DNA of 64,000 bases, from the NCBI GenBank assembly GCA_024516035.1, contig CM044955.1:52396372-52460371 (forward strand), read 5' to 3'. Positions 1 through 10,956 of the stretch are shown here, piece by piece. The translations under genes and the position numbers were made by a program. Position 1 is the stretch's first letter. The number at the start of each line of letters is the position of its first letter. Under the pieces are notes generated by a model. It saw only the letters and a program-made list of their open reading frames with translations. It was not told where the DNA came from and searched no databases. The DNA is from Bactericera cockerelli. Its lineage: Eukaryota > Arthropoda > Insecta > Hemiptera > Triozidae.

Positions 1-1
1 A

Positions 2-94
2 CCTACTCCACAGGCTCCCTCTGGAATTGATTATACTGAAGAGTTATTCCCATCTGGTGCTAATGGGCCGCACTCTACTGTTAACCATGGTTAA
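2..94 (+). CDS. 3' end of small secreted-protein gene, tandem copy 1 (partial)
   Basis: The last 30 codons and stop of a gene whose complete sister copy lies at 8991-9368. The residues match the C-terminus of that copy (PTPQAPSGID onward) except for the last one, Gly instead of Asp. The 5' part lies upstream of the window. The 3' flank is the same as in the sister gene, including an AATAAA at 725-730. Whether this copy is intact cannot be judged from the visible part. Function is unknown. Confidence 0.7.
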   Translation, partial: PTPQAPSGIDYTEELFPSGANGPHSTVNHG

Positions 95-1929
95 CATGGT
101 TGTTAACCATGTCACGACTGTTAACCATGATCTGTATGTCCAATTGTCCATTGTCCATTCATGCCTAGATTATTTTTCTTTGGATATTTATTTTTATTTT
201 TCTTAGCATTATTGTCATATTTCGGTATTCCTGCTGTCGCTAATTGTCGCATTTCGCCATTTCTGCTGTGTCATATCGTCGTAAATCGGCAACTTTGCCC
301 GTGCCTCTTAATTAAGAAAGCAATATAAAGGTATTGAAGGCCATAGTATTTTTTGTACTTGTTTCCTAAAGACATTAAATTAAATACACCAACATTAACA
401 ATCGTCTTCTTCCAATATCAATAATATCATAAAACTGCATCAATTTTTTTATGTGTTTACCTATTGCAAGCTTTGATTTTTAAGGCAAACCAAAAAAATA
501 ATGACAAAAACTACAGACTTAAGATCTCCCACTTGATTTTTTTTTGTATATTTAGAATTTTTGTAGCGTTTCGAATGCAGAAAAGAGGGTACTCTAACAT
601 ATAAATCAAATTTGAAAAGAATCGTTCGAGAACTTTTAGAGATACAAGAAGTTATTTAGTTTTAAAGTTTCATAAATGCATATATTCTGATTTCATTGTT
701 ATTTTCGTGGATTGATGTTTTGTCAATAAATGAAAAAAATTAATTAATTGGAAAAAAAAACGTCAGAATAATTATAGTGATAACGGAAAGTCGAACTTTT
801 ATTATTGCCAAGAGTATACGATGTGAACTATTCACGAGGAAGTATTGTGTCTACAATTAGCAGAGTAATTTATCTATTTCTCTTATTGTATACCCCTCTT
901 TCTCTCTTCTTTCCTTCTTCTGTTTCTCTCAAGAGTTCACAGATGTTTTTCTTTGCTTTCCTTTTCTGATTGCAATGAAATTTTCAAGTGCACTTTTACA
1001 GAGTTGTTAAAAATCAATTATCCATTCTAAGACATTTCATTCTGTACTAGAGTTATTATTTTTATTTGAATAGTCTCTGGGGGCTCAGCAAATAATTGTT
1101 TCAGTGTGTTAAATGTCTTTTAAATGTAATACACCGAAAATATATCTTTTACATCGTTCAATGTAGAGGATTGACAAAACCATAATATCTACCTTCTTAT
1201 TTTCAAATCTATGTAGTTACGTACTACTAAATTTAATTTGGTTTACATGGTACTCAAAAAGTCATTGTACCTTCTATACTGTAAAGTTATGCTGTACTCA
1301 AGTAGTACCTAAACTCCATTCTATCGTCACAATCTCCTCAGGTAATAACACATATGTGGTTAATAACCACATAAGTTTTTAACCACTGATAATGTTACTT
1401 GTAGATTTTGTTTTAGATTAACATCCACCTTCTGAATCGAGTTTCAAGAAATAAGCCAAAATTATCGTGCCCTTAACTGAAGGAAAAGTAAGTTGAAAAT
1501 GTACGCACAGTTAACAAGGAAAGGAACATAGTAACGCTACTAGTACTATTGTGTGACAGATAACTTCCTCGCTAAAAATCATTATAAAGTTCTTTTGAAG
1601 TTCAAGTCATTATTTCTATTCAACTGTGGTGGGTGTGGGAGGGGTTAGCTTGTGTGTGATTGGAAGTCTTCCGTGTTCTAATGTATTACAAGACATTTTC
1701 CATCTCCAGCCAAGTTGTTAAAAAATAATACAGCCAGAGTGTATAAAATTCTAGAATTATCCAGTTAGACAGTCATTTAGTTATTATTGGACAACAATAT
1801 TTTTTTTATCTTATATTATATAAATATATTAAGTTTGTAATGGAAGGATATGAAGAACGTCCATCACGACCGAAGTCACTGGTAACCGCTCACTATAAAT
1901 TATAAATCTTGATTTGTATTAACATAATA

Positions 1930-2326
1930 GGGCCTTTCACACGTACGGATGAATTGACGGATTTGGACCGTACAGTCCAAGATCTTTAAAATTGGACCGT
2001 TCGTGTGGATTCAAACTTATCCGTCGTCTCCTGGACTGTGAGATATCTTTTTGGACCGTTGATCTGAAGAACGTCTGGCAGTCCAGATCCGTCCACCCAA
2101 ATCTGTCCATGTAAATACAAACTTCAAACATATATGGGCTATATTTGAAATAAAAAGTGTACAGAAGATCTGGACCGTCGGACTAGGACTGGCAGTTTTA
2201 TACTGTCGCATCTGATCCGTTTCTTAATTTGTTACACAAAAATGGATTCTCGGATCGCCTTTCCAGTCCATCCGTCTGATTGGACTGGCAGTCCGGATCC
2301 GTCAATTTATCCGTACGTGTAAAAGG
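1930..2326. mobile_element. MITE-like element with GGGCCTTT inverted termini
   Basis: The ends read GGGCCTTTCACACGTACGGA and the inverse of GGGCCTTTTACACGTACGGA, continuing into GACGGAT. The flanks share TAATA if the base seen in copy 2 is taken as ancestral. The interior is full of short GGACCGT/GGACTGGCAG repeats in both orientations. The right half survives in copy 2 (11751-12003), whose deletion removed the left end. No coding capacity. Termini and size suggest a PIF/Harbinger-type MITE, but the superfamily is a guess. Confidence 0.6.
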
Positions 2327-3469
2327 CCATAATATTCCGTTTTCATTACTTTCCTTATCTTAGCTCCCCCGATAAGGTGGCGGACTCATAAACTGGAGGT
2401 CGGAGGTTTGTGTACGGCAAAGTTCAAGACGAGCTTGAGTAATTTTGACACTACAAAAAAAAATACTCCTAATATGGAAATTGATAGGTATTAAATTTTG
2501 TATGTTCACATTTCAGTTAGCTACATCACAAGTTTTAGAGTTCCTACAGCCTAATTTAAAATTTCAGCCCTTAATAGGTAATTACTCAGATAGACAAATT
2601 AAAAGTCCTCACTTCAGATTTTTTAAGGGATCTATAAATTAGATATTGTATAATAAATTAAAATAATAATATTATTTTATAATAAATAATATTTAGGTAC
2701 GACCAAATCAATTTTATTTTTTTGTGTTTTTGACACATTTAAATTACTATGTAGGTACATATTTTTAAGTTACCTACAAAAAGAGGGTAAAAACCCCCAC
2801 CTCGACTGACGTCGACATTAAAGAGATGTTTAGAATGTCTACGGAAAATAAAATCGCCAAAGAAAAACTGTTAACACCAATGATCGGAAACAAGCTAATG
2901 TTCTCAACCGTATACAAGTTAGGTAGTTAGGAAATTTTGTAAAAGAAACTTTTGCCAAAGTTAGTCACAAGGATATAAGAAATTCAGTCCATAAGCTAGG
3001 AATATTACAAGCGAAATTGCAAAAAAAAAAGGTCAAGTTTAATTCCATGGGCTCAAGCGAATGTAGGAAATTAGATTAAATTTTGCCCCGGCTAAAAGAA
3101 GCTGGATTTTTTTTCTACATTAAATTATAGTTTTCATTTCCTTCGCATATTACTTTTCTGTTAACTTATTCTTGAATATGTCCTGCGGCTAATCTGTTGC
3201 TGTTGTTTCTGTTGTTCTATAGTTGTGTTAGAAATATAACATAATTATTTATGTGTTCATGAGACGTAGATGTCACTAAAACGGTGGTGGACGGATTGTA
3301 TGGCCGCCCTGAGGCTGTGCCTAGGGTCTAGGGCCTAGGCTTCATTTACAAATAATATGAGTTATTTAGACAGCCTGGGTAGATTGGGTAGGGGCAAAAA
3401 TGCTAAACTCGTTCTTTATTTAGGAGGAGCTTAAAGTTTTGTAAAAAAAAAAATGTGGCCAACCTTGGA

Positions 3470-3995
3470 TTAGAACTCACGACTTCTAGTAAGCGTCGCC
3501 GTCAATGACACGTTGAATACACCAGTTCTCGATTTGTCACTAAAGGTGCACTGGTAGTAAAGTGGTTAACGCGCTAGTCTGGTAATCCAGGTAGCGTAGG
3601 GGTCCGTTGGTTCGAAATCCACCCAGTGCATGAATTTTTCCTCAATAATTTGAGTTTGTAACCACATAATAATAAGACTCTGAGGGTTGAGCATTAACCT
3701 CGCCTGGTGGCTACCTCCACTAAAGAGTGGTATTATTATTAAAAGTAAGCAACGTCCAGTGAGGTTGGAAATTTGTATTTCAAATTTGAAAAAACATAGA
3801 AATTCAAACTCTCATGATGCTGGCTATTCCCGTCTCCAACCTTTCTGGGTGAGGTAAATTTGAGTAGCTGATGGTTCGTAAATTTAAAGCGAATGGCGGG
3901 TAAAACCCCCGTTATCATAATGACCATGCAGTTGAAAGCGAGGTTCAACTAAGAGAATACTAAACTTTGTATTCCTCAGAAATGGTTATTATTAT
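3470..3995 (+). mobile_element. 5S-headed SINE split by a tRNA-headed SINE (copy 1)
   Basis: The 5S-like start (GACACGTTGAATACACCAGT) at about 3500-3525 is interrupted and resumes at about 3740 (AAGCAACGTCCAGTGAGGTT). It then runs through the conserved body (GGGTGAGGTAAATTTGAGTA, GGGTAAAACCCCCGTTATCA). Between lies a tRNA-headed SINE at about 3544-3737 with an A-box-like TAGTAAAGTGGTTAACGCG, a B-box-like GGTTCGAAATCC and a TTATTATTATT tail. The same nested pair is in copy 2, so it predates the duplication. Confidence 0.75.
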
Positions 3996-5122
3996 TATTA
4001 TTATTATTTTAGAGATACTGTAGACAGGGCGTAGACATCACCAATGACTTCTGGTTGGTGATATTTTCAAATTTATTCTACTTCATAAAAAAAAAACGGA
4101 GAAAAAAAAAATATTACAAAAACGAACACAATAGGTAGGTACTTCCGAAAAGATAGTATTATATGTTTTTTCTTATGAACGATACTAAAATTGTATTATT
4201 GAAATTCAAAATTCCTCATGAAAAGACAAAAATAGCCTGATAAAGCTGATACTGTATCTGTTTAACGCCCCCAATAAAACAAGTTCTTTGTTCTTTCAAT
4301 ACCTATTTTAATATTTTCATGTGTGATCTTATAATTTATACAGGGTGTCCCGTATACAGATGCAAATATTTTGAGGGTAGGTTCAGCCCACCGTGGACTA
4401 TCATATGAGCGAAACTTGCAGTGGGGCATTTTGCTTCGTTAAAGAGTTATGGCCAAATCCCTGTTTTTCCCACAGGTCTAGAGGTCACTTAGATCGATGC
4501 ACGTTTTTAAAGAAATGGTAGCCAGTAAGTAATTTTTCACTTCATGTATGGATAGTCATGCATATTTCCCTTGAAATGCAGTTGGTTGCATGAAAAAATA
4601 TTGAAAGACCAGAGAGATATTTAATCATAAGTTCAACACTTTTCTAAAATTTGATTTTTCCCTGTTTTCCCTTTCGTGAATTTAGAGTACTTCTACAATT
4701 GCAATTCTGCGTATCACTAGGTAAAAAATTACCCTTTGTTATTTTGTTTCAATAAATATAAAGTTCTTTCAGACGCGTGAAGGAACGAATGAGATACGCC
4801 TTATCAAACGGCACCAGAAGGAGAGAAACACATCTTTCAAATTTTGAATCTGGGCGCTATTGCATTTTGAAGAACACTCGATGCCTGAAGCGGTCTGTGT
4901 GACTATTTTTGTGCCAACTGCAAGTTACAAATGAAAATTTTCTGAGTATTTTTTTTATTAACAAAATAAATTTTTATTTTGAACTGCTCTAAACAAAGAG
5001 TTGCCAACTGACACAGTATACCATTCAAACATTCTTGTCATTAGTCTGTTCTTTAAACATTTCAGGGTATAATGAAATTTTTAAGGATGAAATCATTTCA
5101 GCAGCATCTTTGGGGACATCTC

Positions 5123-6560
5123 TTATGAGTATATATGGCGATGGATAATGTTGAGTGTATCCCTAAGAATTGTTATGCATAATTCTTGGATCTGCTTTTT
5201 CTTGATGTTGTGTTTTTTGAATAAATTAACAAGAGAAGATGAAGCACTACCTCGTACACCAAACCAGAGACCATGAACTTCCCAGTTGGATATTCCATAT
5301 TTTTCCTTGAAGTAAGGGATGGTAGGTGTATATATATCTTTCTTTTCTTTATCAATATCTATATCTTGATTTGGATTGTTTGTTTCCCAGCGAAGTGTCG
5401 GGTCAAGGATGAGGGCAGAGTTATTGCGGCGGTCAATAGCGATGATGTCGGCTCTTCTGTTTTGTTGAGCACCGTCGTCAGTCTGTGCCTCGCAGTGGAC
5501 TTCCTCATGCACCTCCCAGCCTTTCTGTCTGAACAAGTCTGCGGTGGCAGTGCGGATCTTGTGATGGGCGGAATTTCGAAGTAGCTCTGATCGGGGACAA
5601 ACGCCTCGGATGTGGGGAATTGTTTCAATGAGGTTATTCTCACTGCAGATTGGATTCCTGCAGCGGCGATTCCCTTGACTCCGACCGCCTGTCCCGCGAT
5701 TTGCCATCGAATTCATAGACAGTTTAAGGGCGTTGGTCCATTCATTACTTGTCAGTCCGTGTTTGTTTGAGACCCACTGGTTGGTGAAAGGAGAAGATTT
5801 ATACCACTTTATACCAACTCCACGCTGTGGCATAAGAGACCATTTGTCAAATTCTGCATCTCTAAGGTGGGTTCTCATTGCTCGAACGGTCATTTCGGAT
5901 GTAATTGTCAGACGTGACTTACATTCTTGGAGTTCAGTGGTACAATCTCGAGAAACATGGAGGTGAGGGTCATGGATTCTCAAGAGTGTCTGGCAGATGT
6001 TGATGTGCTGGAGACTTGCTTCCCATGAAACTCGTAGAATGCCAAGGCCTCTCACATTACGTCGAGAGTAATACACAGGTATCGGGGTATCAGCGGGAAG
6101 GCCTATAATCTCTCTTACACCTTGACGAATAATGGAGTCCACCGAGTTCAGGAAAGATTCTCCTAGAAGATCAACTGGTGTAGTTTGAAGTGGATATACA
6201 AGCTTTGGGAAAACGTATTGATCAAGAATGTTTAACTTTTGATCGCCGCGGAGTAAGGGTGACGTTATTAAATTTCGGAAATCTGTCTCGAAGTTAGAAA
6301 TAAACTTCCTTTGGTCAAAGACCACACCACTGGAAAAGTTGACACCTAAGTAGCGGATTTTCTCATCATGGTCAATTGATCTGATAGAGGACCCATCTGA
6401 GAGCAATATGTTTTCAACGTGAAGTCTTCCTTGTTTTATATCTAAAAGTCAAATCTAAAAGTCTGTTAAATTAACAAGGCGATCAATTTGTTCGGTGGAA
6501 GAGAAAGCCACAAGCTTTAAACCTCGCCTTTGGTTCGCTACATATTCTTTTGGGTTCTTT
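5123..6560 (-). pseudogene. 5'-truncated non-LTR retrotransposon, R2-type RT end plus restriction-like endonuclease
   Basis: The open frame of 427 residues spans 5123-6406. A short upstream piece (to about 6560, containing ANQRRGLKLVAF) is separated from it by a stop beside a duplicated AAATCTAAAAGTC. Visible features, with approximate residue positions in the 427: YLGVNF (19-24) of the RT thumb region; a C-x4-C...H-x4-C zinc knuckle (about 249-270); then RNSAHHKI, RRADIIAID and LDPTLRWE (about 285-345). This is the order of the PD-(D/E)XK endonuclease in R2/CRE/NeSL-like elements. The RT palm and N-terminal DNA-binding domain are missing. The remnant sits inside the long-inverted-repeat element and could be cargo or a nested insertion. 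The endonuclease assignment rests on motif order only. Confidence 0.7.
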
Positions 6561-6605
6561 TCATTTCATATCCTGTGTTGCAGAATGTATCATGTTTGTA
6601 GTTTA

Positions 6606-6689
6606 GATCAAGGGTGGTGATATAGTGATACATGTTTGTAGTTTATCAATAAACTACAAACATGTATCACTATATCACCACCCTTGATC
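6606..6689. repeat. Perfect inverted repeat, 40-bp arms, 4-nt loop
   Basis: The arm from 6606 (GATCAAGGGTGGTGATATAG onward) is exactly complemented at 6650-6689 around the loop TCAA. The arm's first 16 bases recur at about 35190-35206 next to the same AAAGACTGATCAAGG context. Confidence 0.9.
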
Positions 6690-7722
6690 AGTCTTTGTTT
6701 TTATTTATTTCACAAATTGTTACCATGTTCATTGTAAAAAAAAAAAAAAATGTAAATAAAGCTTGGTCCAATTGTTTATAAAATAAAAATAAAGTATTAA
6801 TAATAATAGTAACCTTAAGGTTGGATGTTCGAGTTTTACCCAATGTTAATTTTCGGCACTATTTGTTATGTTTTTGATATCATGATTGTGATAAACACAA
6901 AAATGATATTTTTAATTTTACTTCTAAAAATAAAATCATATTTTTTGTTGGTAGCGCAGAGTCTTTCTCCATGTGTATTCTTTTTCCATAATTACACCAC
7001 TGGTTGCTGCTTTCGTTGCAGCCTCTCTCATTTTTCCTCATGATAACCCTGTGATTCCGTAACCCCATTCACATAAAAGTTCACACCGACCGACCACTGT
7101 GAATGATCAATTTCCCTCTGTTAAACATCCCAGAGCAGTGTATTTATACCTCAAATTACGCGCCAATTCTGTTAAAATTCAGCCAACTTTGAATTTTCCA
7201 TCATGATTCATAAGTGTTTTTTGAGCTTTGTGTGTACTGCGTTCCATGATCTTTAAAGTAAAATAAAGGAGCTTTCTTTTTTATAAAACTAAACATAATA
7301 GGGTATTTTTTTAACTAGTGATACGCAGAATTGCAATTGTAGAAGTACTCTAAATTCACGAAAGGGAAAACAGGGAAAAATCAAATTTTAGAAAAGTATT
7401 GAAATTATGATTAAATATCTCTCTGGCCTTTCAATATTTTTTTATGCAACCAACTGCATTTCAAGGGAAATATGCATGACTATCCATACATGAAGTCAAA
7501 AATTACTTACTGGCTACCATTTCTTTAAAAACGTGCATCGATCCAAGTGACCTCTAGACCTGTGGGAAAAACAGGGATTTGGCCATAACTCTTTAACGAA
7601 GCAAAATGCCCCACTGCAAGTTTCGCTCATATGATAGTCCACGGTGGGCTGAACCTACCCTTAAAATATTTGCATCTGTATACTAATCTTTTTTCCTTTA
7701 ATTTTCTCTTTTCTATTATAAT

Positions 7723-8015
7723 TATGTACATTGTACAATACATGAGACTGAGGAGAGCCAACACTTTCTACGTGACTTTGTGTGACACAAATTATGTATA
7801 CTGTGCACCTTTCAACAGAATGTTGAGATCCGCAAATAACGATTCTAAGTTTGATTTTTGAGAAGTGTTCTGTTTTGTAAAAAAGTATTCAGAAATTACG
7901 ATGTTATACCTGGTGTATCCATTTCGAACAATATTGTACTGTATGTTATATTCATGTAAATAGAGCTTTGCTCGTTTAATAAATGAACCGGTAAACCCGG
8001 TGATATTATTATTAT
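7723..8015 (+). mobile_element. 5'-truncated LINE 3' end inserted in tandem copy 1
   Basis: Present in copy 1 but absent at the corresponding point of copy 2 (about 14382). It ends AATAAATGAACCGGTAAACC then a (TTA)n tail. This is the usual form of a truncated non-LTR 3' untranslated end. Target duplication is unclear because the site is AT-rich. Family not identified. Confidence 0.6.
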
Positions 8016-8107
8016 TAATTTTCTTTCCCTACCTACTTTCTCCTTCTCTTCCTACTCTCTTCTTTTTACTTCTTCAATTCCAGAGAAGTATTTTCTTTTT
8101 TCATCAT

Positions 8108-8836
8108 AAAATATTGGATTGTGTTGTGTTATTTTTTAAGTAATTATTTTTTGTTTGTATTTCTTTTCTGGGCATGTTTTAACCTTTTGAGCAACTTTGA
8201 TTTTTTGGGTTATTTGCATTCCTTGCAACGTGCAAAAACTACTCAACGGATTTAAGCGAAAACAATTTTGAAGAAAAACGGTTAAAACTTCTAACTACAA
8301 GTGATTTGGTAAAAAAAGATCTCAAAATATAGCCATTGGTTGTAACTCTGATTTGAAAGAGGTTCTGGTTTATCTTAAACTTAATCCTGTTTTAGAATTC
8401 GGTCCTATGTATGTAAATGGTTTTTGATTCGCCGCTCTTTCGATCATGACAATAGTAATTATAACTTCAAGAGAAATAATAAAATGTTTGTTATGATATC
8501 AATCATAGGAGACTCCTCCTTTCCCCAAGTACTTAAGATATTTCTGTTCGTAAAGTTGCCACGGGTTACATTTTAGAAGGAACTTTCATTTTTCAATCGC
8601 AATTCTTAGAATTATTATAACAATGCTAGAACTCAATAAAAAAACCAAATAACTATTCAGTAATCGGATCATTCCAGGAATACTCACACATTAAATTTCT
8701 TAATAAAGATTACCATAAATGATATTACTATAAGAAAACCAAGTTAATATTAAGTACTCTTAAAAGCAGAGATAAGTAACGTGTGCTCATAAAAATATTG
8801 CTCTAATTGATTTGATATACCAGGAGATTCATTAGG
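8108..8836. other. Intergenic, no feature seen
   Basis: AT-rich spacer between the end of copy 1 and the promoter of the secreted-protein gene. It includes an 'ACTACTCAACGGATTT' type phrase (about 8236) resembling the dispersed repeat at 49545-50235. No convincing coding sequence. Confidence 0.4.
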
Positions 8837-8845
8837 TATAAAAAG
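8837..8845 (+). promoter_or_regulatory. TATA box of the secreted-protein gene
   Basis: TATAAAAAG lies about 150 bp upstream of the ATG at 8991. A start of transcription near 8867-8870 would give a 5' leader of about 120 nt. Inference from position and match to the arthropod TATA consensus; no initiator was assigned. Confidence 0.45.
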
Positions 8846-8990
8846 ACTGTGTTTTGTGAAAATGATAATTATATAGACCCGCTAGCGTGGCCGAAGCGTA
8901 ACCTACCGACAAAGTTAATTTCCAAAAAATAGTGATAGTTTAAGAGAAAAAGAAAACAGAATTTTTATAACGACTGAAAACTTATTAGAA

Positions 8991-9368
8991 ATGGTATCAA
9001 CTACAGTTATTTTTGTATCTCTACTTCTAAGTATTCTTTCTAATGTCAAGGCAGCAGTACCTGAAGGTAAGATCGCTCCTGCAGAAAAATATGAAGCTGA
9101 AAAACAAAACAACATTTCAAGAAACAAACTACCAAGCAGACAACTTGGGATTGAGACTACTGAGGTTGGAAAAGAGAATTCTACCCTAGAGGAATGCCAG
9201 AGATTAATGTCTAAACCTCGAAGTTTCTTCTGTCCTGAAAAAGCTCCATGTCCTATTTGCCCTACATGCCCTAAACCCACTCCACAGGCTCCCTCTGGAA
9301 TTGATTATACTGAAGAGTTATTCCCATCTGGTGCTAATGGGCCGCACTCTACTGTTAACCATGATTAA
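8991..9368 (+). CDS. Small secreted Cys-containing protein (125 aa), tandemly duplicated
   Basis: Intronless frame of 125 residues. Residues 1-21 form a typical signal peptide (hydrophobic core VIFVSLLLSIL, cleavage likely after NVKA). The mature part is about 104 residues. It is charged at first, has two N-glycosylation sequons (NIS, NST) and a central cluster with C-x2-C-x2-C spacing (CPEKAPCPICPTCPKP, five Cys in total), then a Pro/Ser/Gly-rich tail. The ATG is the first in frame after the TATA box, and AATAAA lies downstream at 9896-9901. A second copy ends at 2-94. No family recognised. Small secreted proteins in tandem copies are often fast-evolving (salivary, venom, cuticle or immune products), but none of these is shown here. 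Confidence 0.7.
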   Translation: MVSTTVIFVSLLLSILSNVKAAVPEGKIAPAEKYEAEKQNNISRNKLPSRQLGIETTEVGKENSTLEECQRLMSKPRSFFCPEKAPCPICPTCPKPTPQAPSGIDYTEELFPSGANGPHSTVNHD

Positions 9369-9895
9369 CATGGTTGTTAACCATGTCACGACTGTTAACC
9401 ATGATCTGTATGTCCAATTGTCCATTGTCCAATGTCCATTCATGCCTAGATTATTTTTCTTTGGATATTTATTTTTATTTTTCTTAGCATTATTGTCATA
9501 TTTCGGTATTCCTGCTGTAGCTAATTGTCGCATTTCGGCATTTCTGCTGTGTCATATCGTCGTAAATCGGCAACTTTGCCCGTGCCTCTTAATTAAGAAA
9601 GCAACATAAAGGTATTGAAGGCCATAGTATTTTTTGTACTTGTTTCCTAAAGACATTAAATTAAATACACCAACATTAACAATCGTCTTCTTCCAATATC
9701 AATAATATCATAAAACTGCATCAATTTTTTTATGTGTTTACCTATTGCAAGCTCTGATTTTTAAGGCAAACCAAAAAAATAATGACAAAAACTACAGACT
9801 TAAGATCTACAGACAAAAAGTTATTTAGTTTTAAAGTTTCATAAATGCATATATTCTGATTTCATTGTTATTTTCGTGGATTGTTATGTTTTGTC

Positions 9896-9901
9896 AATAA
9901 A
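9896..9901 (+). terminator. Polyadenylation signal of the secreted-protein gene
   Basis: AATAAA about 530 bp after the stop codon, conserved in copy 1 at 725-730. In copy 2 the piggyBac-type MITE has inserted only 14 bp further on, so it would lie at or just past the cleavage zone. An upstream signal may also be used. Confidence 0.4.
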
Positions 9902-9914
9902 TGAAAAAAATTAA

Positions 9915-10912
9915 TTAACCTGTGAGTACACGCGCTAAAAATCCGAACGTCTGTACACGCGCGATGAAAAAAATTCTCACACCTGGTTTTGCTTTGTATT
10001 TCGTTCTGCTTGAAGAGTTATATAATATTTTTAAGATACATTAAGTTGACTTATGTATTTAAAAGATACTTAATATAATTTTACCAATTTTTTTTCCAAA
10101 TGGTTGCAGTTCGAACCCCTGATTTGATTTTTTTTTTTCCAAAATTTGTTCATCGTAAGCCATAGTGACATAAGTTTGTAGGGTAATTCACAGTATATCT
10201 TATAATCAAGAATATTATGTAATTATATTTGTTTAGGTACTTCTAAAAGCTAAAAACAGAAACGATAAAAAATAAATGTACTTAGGTAGATTATACCAGG
10301 AGGTAAGTAGGTAGGTAGGTACCCATTATAGTAGGTGGAGAAAGATTACAAAGAATACTAATCATTTCAGTATCTAGCAAAAAAAGTGTAGGAAGGTACC
10401 TAACTACCTAATATTATTACAAAGAAATTTAATTAATGTTAGTTAAAAGTTTATATTTTGTCAGTTAAACATCATTATAATAATTATTATAACAATAGTG
10501 AACAATCACGAATTTGGTAGGTAAACACACTAATTTTCTTTAAAAAAATATATTTCTTTATTTAAAACAATTGTTATTATTATATTAGTTAATTATTAAA
10601 ACTAATTATTATAAATAATTAATTAAATTAAACAAAATAGTTAGTAACAGAAAAAAAAACTCTCAAAAAAAAAGTTACGTCTGTACACGCGCGATGAAAA
10701 AAAATCTCACATTTCCGACCGATCTGAACTTTTCGCCACGTCACGGGCAACAGAAATTGAAAATAGCTCAAGGGACTGTGGATACATCTAGATAAACATA
10801 TTATCAACAGCTACTCCAGGTCCCTACAGGTTAGGACCAATATCGATCAAGTTCTAGCGTTTTTGCCGAGCGTGTGAGAATTTTTCCCTATGTGCGTGTA
10901 CTCACGGGTTAA
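9915..10912. mobile_element. Non-autonomous piggyBac-type element with TTAA target duplication
   Basis: TTAA at 9915-9918 and 10909-10912 flank a 990-bp insert. Its ends are CCTGTGAGTACACGC and the inverse of CCCGTGAGTACACGC. Copy 1 has the undisturbed site with a single TTAA (744-747). The subterminal phrase ACACGCGCGATGAAAAAAA occurs near 9955 and again near 10685. The interior is AT-rich with no coding frame. The exact TTAA duplication is the hallmark of piggyBac transposition. Confidence 0.85.
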
Positions 10913-10956
10913 TTGGGAAAAAAAAACCTCAGAATAATTATAGTGATAACGGAAAG

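Larger units (their letters stand above)
4341..7682. mobile_element. 3.3-kb element with about 380-bp inverted repeats
   Basis: The left arm (4341 to about 4735) begins CAGGGTGTCCCGTATACAGA. It is repeated in inverted form at about 7305-7682, ending at GCATCTGTATA. The two arms are nearly identical. The element is absent from the matching point of tandem copy 2 (about 14325), so it inserted after the duplication or was lost there. The right arm lacks the terminal 12 bp or so seen on the left. Inside lie a minus-strand R2-type RT/endonuclease remnant, a perfect 40-bp-arm hairpin (6606-6689) and an A-rich tail (about 6730-6800). No transposase of its own is visible. Confidence 0.75.
1..8107. 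repeat. Tandem duplication, copy 1
   Basis: Nearly the same sequence as 9278-14469, in the same order and direction, offset by about 9.27 kb at the start. Relative to copy 2 it carries extra DNA at about 4341-7682 (long-inverted-repeat element) and about 7723-8015 (LINE tail). It also keeps about 523-650 and 1588-2092, which copy 2 has lost. The copies part after the shared TTTTCTTTTTTCATCA near 8107/14469. Copy 1 starts before the window. Confidence 0.9.

Noticed and set aside
5273..5966. Plus-strand frames opposite the R2-type remnant
   Set aside because: Antisense to a clear RT/endonuclease frame.
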